NCBI GenBank assembly: GCA_003868215.1
Contig: QWDQ01000045.1
Span: 1-64,000, forward strand
Length of the DNA: 64,000 nucleotides
DNA from: Pseudophaeomoniella oleicola
Taxonomy: Eukaryota; Ascomycota; Eurotiomycetes; Phaeomoniellales; Phaeomoniellaceae
Direction of reading: 5' to 3'
Positions 24,905 through 37,344 of the stretch are shown here, one piece after another; positions within the stretch are counted from its first letter, which is position 1; each line of letters opens with the position of its first letter. Below the pieces are notes generated by a model. That model did not search any database. It worked only from the letters and a program-made list of their open reading frames with translations, and was not told the DNA's origin. Position numbers and translations under genes: made by a program.

Positions 24905-26164
24905 TCCAGAAAGTGAGAAAGCACCGCAAAATCACGAGCAAGCCAATTTCAAAAATAGATGATGGAGCTGCTGCTGGCTAGGAAAGAGGAATGAAGAGAA
25001 GGAGCCCAAGGAAACATATCTACCTCCATACATACCTAGGCAGATAAATACGATCTGGCAAGCTACCTCTGTATATACGGGTCCCTATCCAGGTACCCAA
25101 TTACTTCCCTAGGTACACTCCGATAAGAAAAGAAGAGGAGGTCTTCGGATGGAGCCCGGTAGGGTTTCTTATCCTTTATCACAACACAAGCCCACCCACA
25201 AGTCGCGGCGACGCGCACACACACACACACATCACCCTCTTCTCCCCCCCACCACCATCACCACCACCAACAACAAATCAGATATCACGGATTGCGGAAA
25301 CATAATTACCTAGCATTCAGAAAAGAAGAACCAGTCTCTTGATCTTGTTTAACTACTAAAGTTATCTATATTTCTTTTTGAGGTACCTTAAAATATGTTA
25401 GGTATAATACTATAGAACGAGGGTAAACAAAATATGGAAAACCAATTTCTCCTGTAATTATCTACTGTAGACGTCCTCTAATCACAAGAAGCCTAGGTAC
25501 CTAATTAACCACTACCTAATCATCACTAAGATAAGGGTCACACAATAGATATCCTCCAGATATGATTGGATTTCCTCAAGAAAAAGGAAGGTGGAAGGTG
25601 GAGGGATCCAACAGCGCAATGAGGGTGTGACGGGGAAAGGCGATGCGATGATCGCCTGGATTGGGAGTCGTGGTGGTGGGTAAGACGAGCCGGGAGGGTT
25701 ATTTATTATTCTTTTGTGTTTGGGCAAGGATGATCCAACACAACTTAGGTATTACTGGCTCAACGGTGCCTATGTACGTACATCTATACGCTTGTCTACA
25801 TAGGAAACACATGTTCATGCTATGATGGTTGACTCGTTTGTAATTCTTAGATTGAAAAAGAGTATTTATTCATACATATCAATCGCAGATTTGCTCGTGA
25901 ATGGGTATACGTACATCGCCAATATGCGTCCTGTAAACCAATGACAGGGACGAAATCAAGCTTGTGAACAATTTTCGAAAGTGACGCCAACAGGAAGCAG
26001 CTAGTAAAACACTCCGTGAAAGGTAGCAACCACGCCAATTCTATGAGCTATCACTCCGGGATGACAATGCCACGATCGTCCTAGATCCTTTCCCAATTCC
26101 TTTCATTGCATCCAACGTGGACCCCGTTAACTCCAGTATGACTCTCCATCGCATCATTCACAGT
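24905..26164. other. Spacer with CA and CCA microsatellites
   Basis: Holds the hydrolase promoter (lower part) and the snt1 3' UTR (upper part). There is a CA run near 25217-25232, a CACCACCA run near 25248-25275, and several TACCTAGGTA-like palindromes near 25030-25130 and 25490-25505. No gene was recognised. Confidence 0.55.
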
Positions 26165-27158
26165 TCATCGCCTATCATCCACACCACCCTGGCTGAAATG
26201 CCGATGGTGATGGACGGGATGTAGACCCTGTGCGTATTGATAGTGAGCCCCGGGTGGAGTTTGAGTATACATTCGATTTGGGGGTAATACACCTTGAGGC
26301 TGTGGCGGCGGTGGGCCAGGAGGACCCGTTAGATACGGAGATGCAGCAGGGGGTGGTCCTGGGTATCCTCTCTGCTGGTGCTGGTGCTGGTGCTGGTGCT
26401 GTTGCTGTTGCTGATGCATCGAGGGTGGCTGTTGAGGCTGTGACGGCGGCGGCGGTGCTTGATGAGCAACTTGCGGGTGCTGCTGGGGAGGTGGATAATT
26501 GCCCGCTGGATTCGGAGTCAAACCTCGCTCGAAGGGGTAAGATGATTGTCTCTGAATGCTGGAGAGAGGACTCGGACCTGCCGAAAGGTGATGGCCTTGC
26601 ATTTGTTGAGGTGGGGGATTTTGTGGTTGGGAATTTGGACCTTGGCTGTGGCCAAATGATGGTACCCTTGAATGCTGTGATGAAGCAGAGCTGGACCGGT
26701 ATGACGGAGGACCTCCGAGAGACATTTGAGGCGGAGGCGATGGATTCGCAGGCAGAGACGGGTGTGTATTTCGCTGTTGCTGCTGTTCCATAGCCATACG
26801 ATGGTAGGACTGTGGGAGCGCAACTGGTTGCACTGGAGCGGCGTTCATATGCGGAGAACCTTGGTGAGCCGGAGGTACACTTGAAGCGTATGGAGAAGCC
26901 GGAAGTTGTCTGGCGGGAGGGGGTGGTTCCGCAATCGGATGAGCGCTATTATGTTGTGATCCACCTCTTGGATCATAGCGTGCTAGCCATGGATCTCTAC
27001 TTCCCCCGGGCTGTTGTCCATCTTGTCGATAAGCAGAGGGGTAATCAGGCTGTTGACTCTGCTGAACGGGAGACGGATGAAGGGAAGAGACCGGGGTATG
27101 GTATCCACCGCGCTGCTGTTGTTGCTGCTGTGCCTGTTGCTGCTGTTGTTGTTGTTGT

Positions 27159-27199
<41 letters not shown>

Positions 27200-30100
27200 C
27201 TGGGCTAGAGGCTGCTGAAGATGCATCGGCTGAGGTGGCTCGTCGCGGCGAAATTGAACTGGCTGAGAATAACTGTGAGTCTGCACATGCGACAAGCTTT
27301 GGGCCGGTGAATGTACCGGTGGTGGACCGCGGTTGAGGTTTGTCTGTTCAGTTGAGGGCCGTTTTGGTGGAGGGGCTTCACTAGGTTCATCATTGAGAAT
27401 ACTCATGATGTTGGACCGCTTGGCTGGCGTTACGCGAGGCGGTTCGGAAGGCGGGACTGGTGTTGAAGCTGGCCGAGGCGGTTCACGTGGAATGTGTATA
27501 GGTTGCGCTGGACGAGTCATGGCCGGTGAGTGTGCAGGAGACGCTGCATAAGGTGACATATGCGGTTTGGGATCCGAGCGTCGAATGGAAACAGCATCAG
27601 GATCTTGCTTAAGAACTGCTTGTATAGGAGAACCATGTCCAGCTGTACTAATATTGCGAGCGTGATGCATCGATTGTGGAAGTTGGGAAGCTTGCGGGCC
27701 GAATGGTTGCGGGTATGACGGCTGAGGTGGCGCCGTTGCCATAATCGGATAGGGTGCTTGAGCAGCGGACGATACCGGTGCACGTGAAGGCGCCAGATTA
27801 ACATGGCGAGGCTGTTCGCTACGTGCTTTGTTGTCCATTGGCTGTGCCTGAGGGATCGGCATGGAAGACGGCGGCATCGTGACATGTTGACGAGCCTCTG
27901 CTGTATCATCGGTGAATATTCCTCTCCTTGGGCCTTGCTCCTGGCGGTGTGCCACTGTTGAGGTTCGTCCAGTGTGGAACGGCTCTTCCATTCGCGACAG
28001 CATCGGATTAACAGGTTTTGACTGTATCGCCGTGGGGACATGTTGTCTAATACGGACTTCTCTGGGTGGGGACAACGGACGTGACGGAATGCTCGGTTCT
28101 TCGAGCTTTGGCCTCTGTAGTCCATCTCGAGGTATCTCTTCAATTGGCATGCCTGCATCGGTGCTGGGTGCCAGAGGCCTTTGGATGAGCGACGAAGGAG
28201 TGGCATCATACTTACGCTTCGGGGCTGCGATCGTAAGAACAGGCAACGGTCCCATCTGTAGTCCATGGCGCTTTTTGTCCTCGGCCTCTGCGGCAATTGC
28301 TTCAAGCTCTGGCTTCATGTCGCACTGGCGGACAAAGTAGTTTTTGACCTGAGGACGATTAGAATCAGGGATCTGATGCGATTCATCTGGACTCACCATG
28401 ATTGCAGTTTTCGTCCGCATGTGATTTGCAATGCCTTCAAAATCTTTCCCAAAATGTGCTAAAAATTTTGGGAAATCTTTCTGCTCTGGGACGGACCAAT
28501 AGCTTGAAGGTTGAGAGCCCTGTCCAGCTGGCATCTGGATGGGAGCATGCGGGTCTCCCTCCACAACAGCAAGTGGGAGAACTTGGGAATGAGTAGCATC
28601 GGAGACAGGGGGTATCTCTATCACTGGAATCTCCTCAACAGGACCAAGCACAAGCTCCTTCCCCTTCGGTATGCGCACCTCTTTGGCTGTAAGTGAAGGC
28701 TCCTTGTCGAACTTCTGCGGTGATTGCGCTGCAGACGCCAGAGCCGCAGCCTTTTCAGCTTTCGTTCTTCTTGTTCTGGTTCCAGTCTTCCTTCCCTTAG
28801 CTGGCTTCTCTGCGGGGTGATCGCCATCTTTTCCATCCTTCCCTGCGGCACCCCTTCTACCACCCGCACCGTCTTCGTTCGTATCCTTCTCGCCAAAGAC
28901 CGGAGCGGCAGCACGTCGAGGACGGCCAGTGTCAGTGACAGGAGCAGGCGCGGAGTCAAATTCATCACCTTCATAGAGATCAGGACGCACGCCCAAGTCA
29001 GCCATGAGCGCGTTCGATTTTGCACCGCCCTTGGGTCCTTTCTTGCGTCCTTTACGCGACTGGTTACGCTTCAGTATATCCTTGTAGTTTGCGTCCTTCT
29101 TGGTAAGATAATAATGGATGATGCAGTCGTGGTAGTCCCGTCCAGTGGCGGCAACATATTGAGCAATCTTACCCCATTTCTTAGGGAAGTCAATGAATCC
29201 CTGAATGAAGTTTCGCTGTTCGTCTTCGTTGAAATCATCTTGTGGAGGGACAAAACCGAACACTTCGATGGCCCTCTCTGGCGGAATCAACTGATTTGTA
29301 TCGTTGAAGTTATCACCATCGCGATCGAAGTTGTCGATCATACCAGGAATAACGGCTTCCTTCTCATAATCAGGGTCCTTCTTGTCTTCGCGATCCCGTC
29401 TTTCCTGTTCCTGGCGTGCTGTTTCTTCGGATTCTCTCAGAATGTTTTGGATATCAAGCTCTGTCAAATTTCTTCCGCCTCTTGATCGCTCCAAGCCAGG
29501 TGTTTGAACGGCAGTTGTGGTGGCCGAGAGCGTGGGTGAGCCCGGTGCCGGTGTCAGCGGCTTCTCAGCACGCTTCTTGTGGTCGAGGTCAGTCACGGTT
29601 AATCGCCAAGGTTTGTAGTATTCTCTGAATTCTTCTTTCAAGTGTTGTTTCCTTTCCTCGTTCTCATGCTTTTGCTTCTGGAAATCTTGGCGGAAGGATG
29701 CTTGCAAGGCTTGGCGCTTTTCCTGGTCCTCATCCGAAACCTCAAACTCGGAGAATGGTGTTGGGGGTCCTGAACTTCTAAAGGGCAGATCTTCAATGGG
29801 TGGCGTCTGGGTTGACACGGTGGGTTTTTCTCTGAGAGGTCTACCTTTTGGCACTGGATCTTCTTCAACAGCCTGCTTTACTTGAGCCTCGGATTCCTCA
29901 CCAGCTTCCGCCATCTCCACGTTCCTTGTGTTAGGTTGTTCCTGCTTCTCCTGAAAAGCCTCGGGTATAGCGCCGGCCGCTATCATACCAAGTAGCTGGA
30001 TCTTCACAAGCAAATCTCTTACGATCGCATCATCGATAGGCGCTGGTGGTTTCCTGGCACCGCGCTTCTCTTGTTGCTCTCTAAATCGAGCTTCGGAGGC

Positions 30101-32056
30101 CGCGAAATCCTCCTCATCAAGACCAAGATCGTCTTGCTCATCCTCACTTGGAGATTCTTGCATAGGCCATGCAGGTGACCTAGGCTCTTCCAATTTCGTG
30201 ACAGTGGGTCGCACCGACTCCTTGCCTTCTGTTGCAACTGTGTCCGGAGACAATGCAGGCTTAACATCTCCACTAGATTTGCCATTATGTGGCTGTTCGC
30301 TCATACGATCAGCCGGAGTATTGCCTTTTGCTAGAGCAACACTACTGCGCACAGATGGCTGGCCGCCAGCTAATTTATCTTTCACTTCCCCCACCGCAGG
30401 AGCAGGTGGTGAGCCACGACCTCCTGTAAATTGTTGCTTTCGCACGTAGTCTTTGCTGACCCATTGGTGTTGCTTCGGTGCCGGCGCAATCCTCTGAGAA
30501 CGTGGGCCAGTGGGGATTGCAGGAGGGAAGGGGCTAGACACGGATGTTTCACTGCCGAATGGTCGAGGCGGAGCGGCGAAAGGCACTCGTGGAGACGTGG
30601 CCGGACCAATGGGTGGATCTGGCCGTAATGAAGATGTTGATGATGTCCTTGCTTTTGGACCACTTGGAACGTTTTGGAAGAGATCTCGGCTGTCTCCGCC
30701 AATGGTGGAGCGAGGAGCCGTAGGCACGGCGTCGACACGAGTAGCGCTCGGACCAGTCGGTGCCTTCAACGGCCGATCTTCCTCCTTCTGCTGCACGGTG
30801 GTGTTGGGTGCTTTGGGAGTAGATTGTGCTGACGGTACACTCTCACGTTGGGCCCGAGGGGCAGTAGGTGGTTGCATGAGAGGAGAACCAGCTTGCACAC
30901 TGACCGCATTGAGTTCAGGCTGGACTGCCGGTCTTGGAAGAGTTGGTGTCTTCTCCATGGGTGTAGCCTTCGCTGCTGGCTGTTGGGATGCTACCCCAAG
31001 ATATGGTAGCGCAGCACCAAAAGCGGGGACCTGTGGTGCGGCCTGGGGAGAAGCGGGCCGAGGTGCAGATGCTCTGGGAAGTTGATCTGATTTTGATGAG
31101 AAATAGTCTGCCTTTTCAGATTCTTTTCGACCTAATGGCGTCGTCAATGAACTCGAGTAGCGGCGAGGTGTTTCATACAGCGGTTTCACGACCGTATTAT
31201 CAGCACTTCTAGGATGGGACGAAGGGGTTGCCGCTGGTGTCTTCAGTGGTCCGCCAATGCTGCCGGGGGTGCTTAGTCCCAGGGGACGAGCATCTTTCTG
31301 CCATGAGCTTTCTCTGTCGCCATCGTCCCTGTCAGCAGATCTCTCTGAATCCCGCCTGTCAACTCGTTCTTTTCGGTCGAAATCGGCATCTCGGTCTGGC
31401 TCTCGATCCCGGAAATCACGATCATGACGTCCTTCACGTGATCGACTTCTCGGACGGAAAAGAGGACGGTCTCCTCCCATACGTCGTGGTCCGTCCCAAT
31501 CACGCCCTCGTCCACGAAATGAACCACTTCGAGGACCCCATGATAAGGGCACATCACGAGGGCCTAGACCGGAAGGAAAGTCCTTCGAGTCTCTGCGAAG
31601 ATAGCTCGAGTCTGCAGCAGTGGGTGGGGAAGGCCGTGTTGTCTCCCTTCGACTGAGCGGTGGCGGTGATCTGGACTTGTCCCTTGGCAAGGGAGGTCGA
31701 CCATCTCGGATCAATGGGTCCCTGTCGCGTCTACCCCAGCTATCACTCTCCCGACGAAATGGCGGGTCGTTCCAATCTCTGAAACGGTCCCGATCACCAA
31801 AATCACGGGAAGGACCGTAACCTCTACCGCGTGGTCCCAACGGTGCAAAGGATGAATGGCGCGGTTGCTCTACGAGGGCTTTCGGACCTCGTGGAGGTTC
31901 TCGTGCAGGATTGACATCATCACCACCTCGAGAACCGTAACTACTTGTAGAGGGACCGTATGTTGAAGATGGTCGACGATCTGGAAACCTAGGTGGACTA
32001 CGATCTCGAGGTGGTGGTGGCCTCGGATCTGAGCCGCTCGAATATCTAGAGGCCAT
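26165..32056 (-). CDS. snt1: Set3-complex subunit Snt1 (SANT-domain NCoR/SMRT-like corepressor)
   Basis: A frame of 1963 codons is open from start to stop, but a 48-bp intron at 28349-28396 (GTGAGT..CTAAT..CAG) most likely interrupts it, giving 1947 residues. The N-terminus is Arg/Asp/Ser/Pro-rich. Near 944-992 lies the first SANT domain (RNFIQGFIDFPKKWGKIAQY, then IHYYLTKK), and near 1186-1245 the second (YWSVPEQKDFPKFLAHFGKD); the latter is continuous only if the intron is removed. These paired SANT domains mark Snt1, the scaffold of the Set3C histone deacetylase complex, related to animal NCoR/SMRT. The C-terminal third is Pro/Gln-rich and disordered with a long polyglutamine run. The gene is divergent from deoxyhypusine synthase, 2.5 kb away. 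Confidence 0.9.
27110..27210 (-). repeat. CAG/CAA repeat encoding polyglutamine in Snt1
   Basis: A stretch of mixed CAG and CAA codons encodes about 24 Gln, one Ala and six more Gln in the disordered C-terminal part of Snt1. The mixed codons argue for a tolerated coding repeat rather than a pure replication-slippage tract, but its length probably varies between strains. Confidence 0.9.
28349..28396 (-). other. 48-bp in-frame intron in snt1
   Basis: The donor GTGAGT, an internal CTAAT and acceptor CAG bound 16 open codons. Removing them joins TKTAIM to VKNYFV, restoring the third helix of the second SANT domain, where the family has no insertion. If retained, the frame stays open. Confidence 0.8.
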
Positions 32057-34523
32057 CGATCAGGGTTGATGACTAATCATGGCCTGGCACGGATGTTGAT
32101 TCGTCTAATCGGCACTAAGCTAGTTTCGGAAGCGCCAAGATGGAAGGTTGAAATCTCGATCTGGCGGCTGGAGAACGTGACCTGAGTTGAGAGGGAATGA
32201 CGGCTTGAGAAGAAGAGAACGGTGAGGTAGGATCTGGTGGGATATCTAGACGTGTTCACCAAAGTTTTGCACGTAGGTGCAACGCGTTTTGGTGAGTGAA
32301 CGAGCGTTCCAACCGGCGAAATGCAGGTGTGGCACCTCCGAGGACCAGTCAAATTTGACGATGCCCCAAGAAAAACGATGGCGCGGCCGAGAAAGGACGA
32401 GCAAAAGACGATGAAGATGAATAGAAAGTAGCACGCAAGAAGATAAAAAGCAGAAAATCGTTACAGGATGCTGGCGCTGAGGGTTGACGGTGAGTGGTAC
32501 AATATTCAAGGAAGAAAGGATATGGTGATGGCGAGGAATCTGTGGTTGAAGGAGTGAGAGATTGACGTTTCGCGATCGACAGCCACAATACAGTAAGTTG
32601 GTAACGGCCAGGTAAGTTTAGGGTACGATATGTGTGCAGCGAGAGCGTCGAATGGTAAGCGACGAGGCAATCAGGGTAATGGTGGTAATTTTGGGACAGG
32701 GTACATACAGTAACTTACACAAAAAGAGAACAGACCAGAACAGAGCACAATCACCAATCCACCGGAACCATCAAGTTTTGACGCTGGATGCCTGATACAG
32801 TAGATGGGTGACAGTCAAGTCACTCCTGGAGGAAACTACCTAAAGAATAGCTAAAGTAGGGGGAAGATACGTTATAGAAGTTCAGAATGTTAATTACACT
32901 TAGAGTTCTACTATGTAATGTTAGTAACCTAACTTGTTAAAGGGCTGTCGGAACCCTGGGGACAAGGGACAAGAAGAAAGGATCCGGTACCAGGATCATC
33001 TCGAAGTCACTCAAGTAGGTGACCTAACTCAGGTAATGTATTTTGGGTGTCTTATCTCTCGAAGATGCGATGACCAATAGGCTACTCCCTGTTGATGCTG
33101 AGGTAGTTGATGTTGGATTGGCAATATGTCATGCAAGATACCAGCAGAACTGCATTTGATGAAGATTGCGTCAACAGCCACTGAACATGAACAGGTCTAC
33201 GACATCTACACTGTATACCGTATTGTCATTTCTGAAATATAGCGTTGTTGCATGATTTTAGGCTCGAGCTGCGTGCAAGGATAGAGTAAGATATGGATTG
33301 TCGGAAAGTCGAGTCTTGCTATTTATTCGGTGCTCGACAAGGGGAGTGGCGTTGGCCCGGTGGGTGTGGCCCCCCTTTCGGTATCTGCTTACTACTACGT
33401 ACCTTACTATTGCATGTGCTGTACTCTGTATTACTACAAGCATACCTTAGGTAGGTAAGTGCCTACTGTGTGAAGCGGAGTTGGAGTATGACGGTCTACA
33501 AGAGCCTGATGTTGCAGTGGTCAAGTTGACGGTGATTGATTTAGCATTTCATTTCATTTCTGACATACACAAATGTACATAAGGCAGTGCATATGTGCAT
33601 ACCTACTTACACATGTACATATGGTAGGTAGGTAGGTAGGTAATGCAAGTATTTGCTTACTGTTACCGGACTCTATATAACCCTATATCCTTTTACCCGA
33701 GTACAGGAAGTATAGTTGTGATTAGAGAAATCTTAGGAGACAATCTGATAAGAAGTAATAAGTGAACAGAAGTAATGCCTGTTGTCTCCGTACAGCGACA
33801 AGAACAAGATCTGGTATCCTCGGTACCTTGGGGAAGACGGGATTATTATCAAGTACTACGTAGTACTAAGCAAAAGCTCATGCATGCACGATGGAGGGCT
33901 CAGGCTGAGATCCACCCTACAGGGATCAAGTTAAGAGGGTTGGGTGCTAACTAAACTGATCCGTCCAGGGGAGTGATTGGTGAAAGAATACCAGAAATGC
34001 TTAGAGACTACGACGGATTGGTATCGCCATACTCCATCCTTGAAAAGAATAATAAGAGCGACCTATCACAGGGGATCCCGGTCTGCCGCCTACATAGTAC
34101 TATGTAAAATGTACTACGGTAATTCCTCGCTTGGCTCGTTGGGGCTGGCGGGTTTGATCCAGAACTTCTTTCTTTGCTAAGGCCAAGACCATGTGTCACC
34201 CAGTGGCCGTGTCGGTATCTCCACCCCGCTGCAGTCATGGGAGCTAAATGAACCGAGGACAAGCACAAGAACCCTGGACAGAACTTTCGTCAATTCGAAG
34301 CCACAACGGTCACGATAATCGATAATCGATAATCGGAGATGTGATATTGCATCACGAACCACTCATTTTTTTTTGTTTTGTCTTCGGGGAACAGACCACA
34401 CGAACCACCTGTTATATGTACTTCCGGACCTATGAAAAACAGTAGACCGACACGGGACGATTCGATATTCGGAGATTTGACCTGGTCGAAAATCCCAGAA
34501 ACTCTGAATTCCTGTATCCTGTA
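32057..34523. other. 2.5-kb divergent spacer, snt1 / dys1
   Basis: Holds both promoters. The 500 bases next to snt1 look like a long leader and contain short upstream frames. A run of four TAGG units lies near 33626-33645, a TATATAA sequence near 33674, and a perfect TACTACGTAGTA at 33854-33865. No gene was recognised. Confidence 0.55.
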
Positions 34524-35823
34524 ATGACGGATCCAGCTGTGTTCCAGAAACAGCCACAGGATCATGCCGTACCTGCAAAGGCAACAGAGGCTGTCCTAGT
34601 TCCCTCGGAAGCGGTACCAGAAGATGCTCAAAGAGTGGAAGGCATCGACTTCAATCAGTATGGCCATCGCGACATCACGGTCAGCGAATTGGTGCAGGGT
34701 ATGGCACATATGGGCTTTCAGGCCACTTCGGTCGCCGAAGCTGTTCGCATTATCAACGACATGGTCTGTGCTCCACTATCATCGTACAATCACTCTCTAC
34801 CTCTATACAACTCGACCAGTATTTGTATCTCTCGGTATATGAAAACTAATAGATATTCCTACAGAGAGCTTGGCGTGATCCCGAAACTGGTGATAAGACA
34901 ACCATTTTCCTCGGTTACACGTCCAATTTGATTTCATCTGGTCTTCGCTCGACTCTCCGTTACCTAGTCCAGCACAACCACGTCTCTGCCATCGTGACCA
35001 CTGCCGGCGGTATCGAAGAGGATCTGATAAAATGTCTTGGAGACACGTACCTTGGGTCCTTCACCACCCCTGGTGCAACCCTTCGTTCCAAAGGCATGAA
35101 CCGCATAGGCAATCTGATCGTGCCGAACAGCAATTACTGCAAGTTTGAGGACTGGGTGGTGCCGATCCTAGACAAAATGCTTGAAGAACAGGAATCCAGC
35201 AAAGGAACGGAGAACGAAATCCACTGGACTCCCAGCAAAGTCATTCACCGTCTTGGGAAGGAGATAAACAACGAGGAATCCGTCTACTATTGGGCCTACA
35301 AAAACAACATCCCAGTCTTCTGTCCTGCCCTGACCGACGGCTCCCTTGGTGACATGTTATACTTTCACACGTTCAAATCATCTCCCGCGCAATTACGCAT
35401 CGACATCGTCGAAGATATACGTAAAATCAACACGATATCTGTACGTGCCAAGAGAGCAGGCATGATCATCCTAGGTGGTGGCTTGATCAAACACCACATC
35501 GCCAACGCTTGCCTGATGCGTAACGGGGCTGATTCGGCAGTGTACATCAACACGGCTCAGGAATTCGACGGAAGCGATGCTGGTGCTCGGCCCGACGAGG
35601 CCGTCAGTTGGGGCAAGATCAGAGCAAATGCCGACAGTGTCAAAGTACGTTATTGTATATCCCCTCCTAATCCCAAATTTTCTTCTCGACTCCTTGTCTC
35701 TTCGGCTTTCCTTGGTGGTGTGTCTCTAATCGCGTGCAAAACCAACAGGTCTACGCAGAAGCAACAGTCGTCTTTCCCATGATCGTAGCCGCTACCTTCG
35801 CCTCCGGCGCTACTAAACCTTGA
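34524..35823 (+). CDS. dys1: Deoxyhypusine synthase
   Basis: Three exons: 34524-34763, 34865-35644 and 35749-35823, giving 364 residues, the usual length (human 369). The introns have ACTAAT and TCTAAT branch sites; the first donor, GTCTGT, is weaker than the usual GTATGT. The enzyme transfers the butylamine part of spermidine to one lysine of eIF5A, the first step of hypusine formation, in the cytosol with NAD. Visible family motifs are TTAGGIEED, the spermidine/NAD segment [18 protein letters not shown], the conserved KHHIANA lysine (289), and SWGK, whose lysine 331 corresponds to the human catalytic K329. Exon 3 supplies the conserved end [14 protein letters not shown]. All active-site parts are present. 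Confidence 0.96.
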
Positions 35824-37344
35824 CCAAGATCACTCCGACCGCAGCTGTTCTCCCCAAGACCCGTATCATCATCTCCACTTGATACATATTCAACATCCTC
35901 CTCGCAAGAGCATAGCCAATCTTCCCCATCGATCGGGTCGCATTCGATCATTCACACTTCTACGAAGTGAATCAAACGCGACTCCCAATTATCGACTCAG
36001 CCATGACCGTCTCCCTTCGCAGTATTCTAGACCTCCCTCGGAACACTCCTCCACCCCTCCCCAGCGAATGGGGGAATAGAGCATCGCTCCAATCAAGCAA
36101 GCCTACACCAGTACAACTTCAAACGCAGACAGCAACACCTTTTCTTCTGAGGATTTTCCCCCTCCTCAAATATGTACGTGAACAAAAAAAAAATCCATCT
36201 ACCATCTATAAGACATGAGGGAAACAGGCATCCAGAAAAGGAATGTTGCCATCGAAGGAGTTATCAGTATTAGCAAAGCGAAGCAGGAAATTGGAATCTG
36301 TGGCTCTTGAAGTTGTTCTTTTGATAGAATTATAAATTATATATTATGTTGGCTATATATACATATATGTCCGAGAGAAAAAAAAGGATGAAAAAAAAAG
36401 GGGAAAAAGGGAAAAAAAAGGGTCTAGTATACTATGCTATTATCATCATAAGAATCGAAAAATAGGTAGGAATTTCATGGTTTTCCCAAACCATCAACTC
36501 GATTCGAATTCATTTTCACCCATCTTGTGTAGCGCGTGCGCCTGTTTGTATCCCCCCCCCCCCAATTCACCATGCATCATGCCATCCATCCCGTCAGTAG
36601 ACACCAACCTGAGTGATTCATTCCCTCCTCTTGAAACTCCAACCAGAGCAACAGGATATGAAACAATACCCTATCCTACCCCCACCCCATTCCATCTTGT
36701 CGCAACTTTGCTGGTAACTGTATCACCCACCATTCCACGACACTTTGTTATTATCGACGAGCCGTTGGCGCTGGATGTTGTGGTGGTGGTTGTGGAGGAA
36801 AGGGGGTCATTTGCGTGCCTGCGGCGTAAGCCCTCGCTGGGGTCGGAAGCGCCGGGTGTCTTGTCGTCGGTGTTTACTATGTACTACCTGGACTGCTTTG
36901 TTTCGATGTCGTGGCTGGCTTTGTTGCTTTTCTGGTGGGGGGAGAGGTTAAGGGTGGGAGAGAGCGGGGTCGTGAAGACATGTTGTGAGCGTTGCGGTAA
37001 TTTCCAGGGGCCACTGGGGAAGGAATGTTACTTGGAGTCTTGAGTCGAGGGAGTCCTGCCGTTCATGACGGGCTCGAGAATGGGGGAGCCGTATGGATCT
37101 TTTGCGAGTTGGTTTGTTCTGGGCTTGTCGTGGTGGTAGCGAGCGGCGCTTGGCAATATTTGGAACATGGTCCCTTCCACTCGGATTGCGCTGCTTCTTC
37201 GATATGCATGTATGTCTCCCTCGAGACAAACAGATGGCAACATGCGCTGCCAACTGATGCAAAGATAGTCCCCGTCCCTAGCTATCCAAGGCCTAAGACA
37301 TTCGGCACGCATCTTGTATATATTGCCTTCAAAGCCATCGCGCT
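35824..37344. other. Convergent spacer, dys1 / bet1
   Basis: Probably both 3' UTRs. It contains a purine-only A/G tract near 36377-36422, a C run near 36549-36562, and a G-rich, codon-like stretch from 36760 to 37130 whose minus strand has short open pieces. I could not assemble a convincing gene from these pieces. Confidence 0.4.

Noticed and set aside
27014-27208. Leucine-repeat frame on the plus strand
   Set aside because: It is the complement of the snt1 polyglutamine repeat.
27517-28305. 262-codon second frame on the same strand as snt1
   Set aside because: It lies in the Pro/Ser/Gln-rich disordered region, where biased codons keep other frames open; its translation is Arg/Leu/Pro-rich noise.
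28724-29485. 253-codon open frame on the plus strand inside snt1
   Set aside because: It is antisense to the conserved first SANT domain, and its hydrophobic content follows from the complement of charged codons.
36477-37043. 188-codon plus-strand frame
   Set aside because: Low-complexity start, Val runs from GTG repeats and no recognisable domain; it lies in the convergent spacer and is better explained by biased base composition.
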